Of a DNA stretch of 64,000 nt, positions 63,835 to 64,000 are shown piece by piece. Under the pieces are notes generated by a model. That model searched no databases. It saw only the letters and a program-made list of their open reading frames with translations, and was not told the origin of the DNA. The DNA comes from Antedon mediterranea (lineage: Eukaryota > Echinodermata > Crinoidea > Comatulida > Antedonidae), in the NCBI RefSeq assembly GCF_964355755.1, contig NC_092672.1, forward strand, positions 19,528,501 through 19,592,500, given 5' to 3'. The stretch's first letter is position 1; each line of letters opens with the position of its first letter. The position numbers were made by a program, and so were the translations under genes.

Positions 63835-64000
63835 CATGCACCAGTGACCTCCTGCAAGCTGAAAAATAGTTGTGTAAATTCCATTTGACGTAGTACACGC
63901 ACCCCTCTTGTAAGAATTACCACATGTATCAATGCAAGCTGAATGATGGTGGAAAAACATGCATCCCTCTTACAAGAAATTACCATGTGTTCTTGCCTGC
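63835..64000. repeat. Diverged direct repeat, about 62-bp period
   Basis: 'gcacccctcttgtaagaatt' near 63899 and 'gcatccctcttacaagaaat' near 63961 are similar units with shared 'tgcaagctgaa' words at 63854 and 63933. The array runs off the window edge, so its length is unknown. Confidence 0.5.

Overview
The window is animal genomic DNA. It is very AT-rich, with kilobase-scale introns, GT-AG splice sites, a tRNA-derived SINE, LINE fragments, a Helitron and many small inverted-repeat elements. The protein family (ankyrin repeats joined to a Roc GTPase) and recurring 'taggcctaggcc'-type sequence suggest a marine invertebrate deuterostome, plausibly an echinoderm. The species is not determined.

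Only one protein-coding gene can be supported. It is on the + strand and open at both ends. Twelve exons splice in frame (1,269 nt, 423 codons). Five are 99-nt ankyrin (ANK) exons (8647, 18332, 21808, 36061, 45746) and two are 111-nt ANK-like exons (52467, 54081). An 85-nt exon (59209) holds a half repeat. Four exons (60962, 61577, 62033, 62213) encode the start of a Roc domain, with P-loop GKEGAGKTS, STDGI and DYAGQ. The 5' end of the gene, and the end of Roc plus any COR and C-terminal domains, lie outside the window.

The main structural feature is a recent direct tandem duplication. Bases 1-20901 match 29588-48315 almost base for base. I found about ten substitutions by eye, plus two clean insertions present only in the first copy: a Helitron-like element (794-2117) and a TA-flanked inverted-repeat element (3086-3930). 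The match ends inside a SINE in both places (20635 and 48049). The simplest reading is unequal crossing-over between two SINEs, duplicating a 27.4-kb unit that carries three phase-0 ANK exons in the order 21808, then 8647-type, then 18332-type. Each unit adds 99 residues in frame. The left part of the first unit would lie upstream of base 1. Read depth and spanning reads must exclude an assembly artefact.

Layout: 1-20901 is the 3' part of unit 1, and about 20902-48315 is all of unit 2. The region 48346-52466 is unique intron with two diverged copies of unit sequence. From 52467 to 62343 are the last ANK exons and the Roc exons, with a 3.9-kb foldback element in an intron. From 62344 to 64000 is intron with a LINE 3' fragment. 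Introns hold two foldback elements built of tandem monomers (11894-13777 and its copy; 54616-58511), a minus-strand LINE with recognisable EN and RT motifs, an ORF1-like LINE piece, and several short non-autonomous DNA elements. Most short open frames in the window are intronic noise or TE debris.
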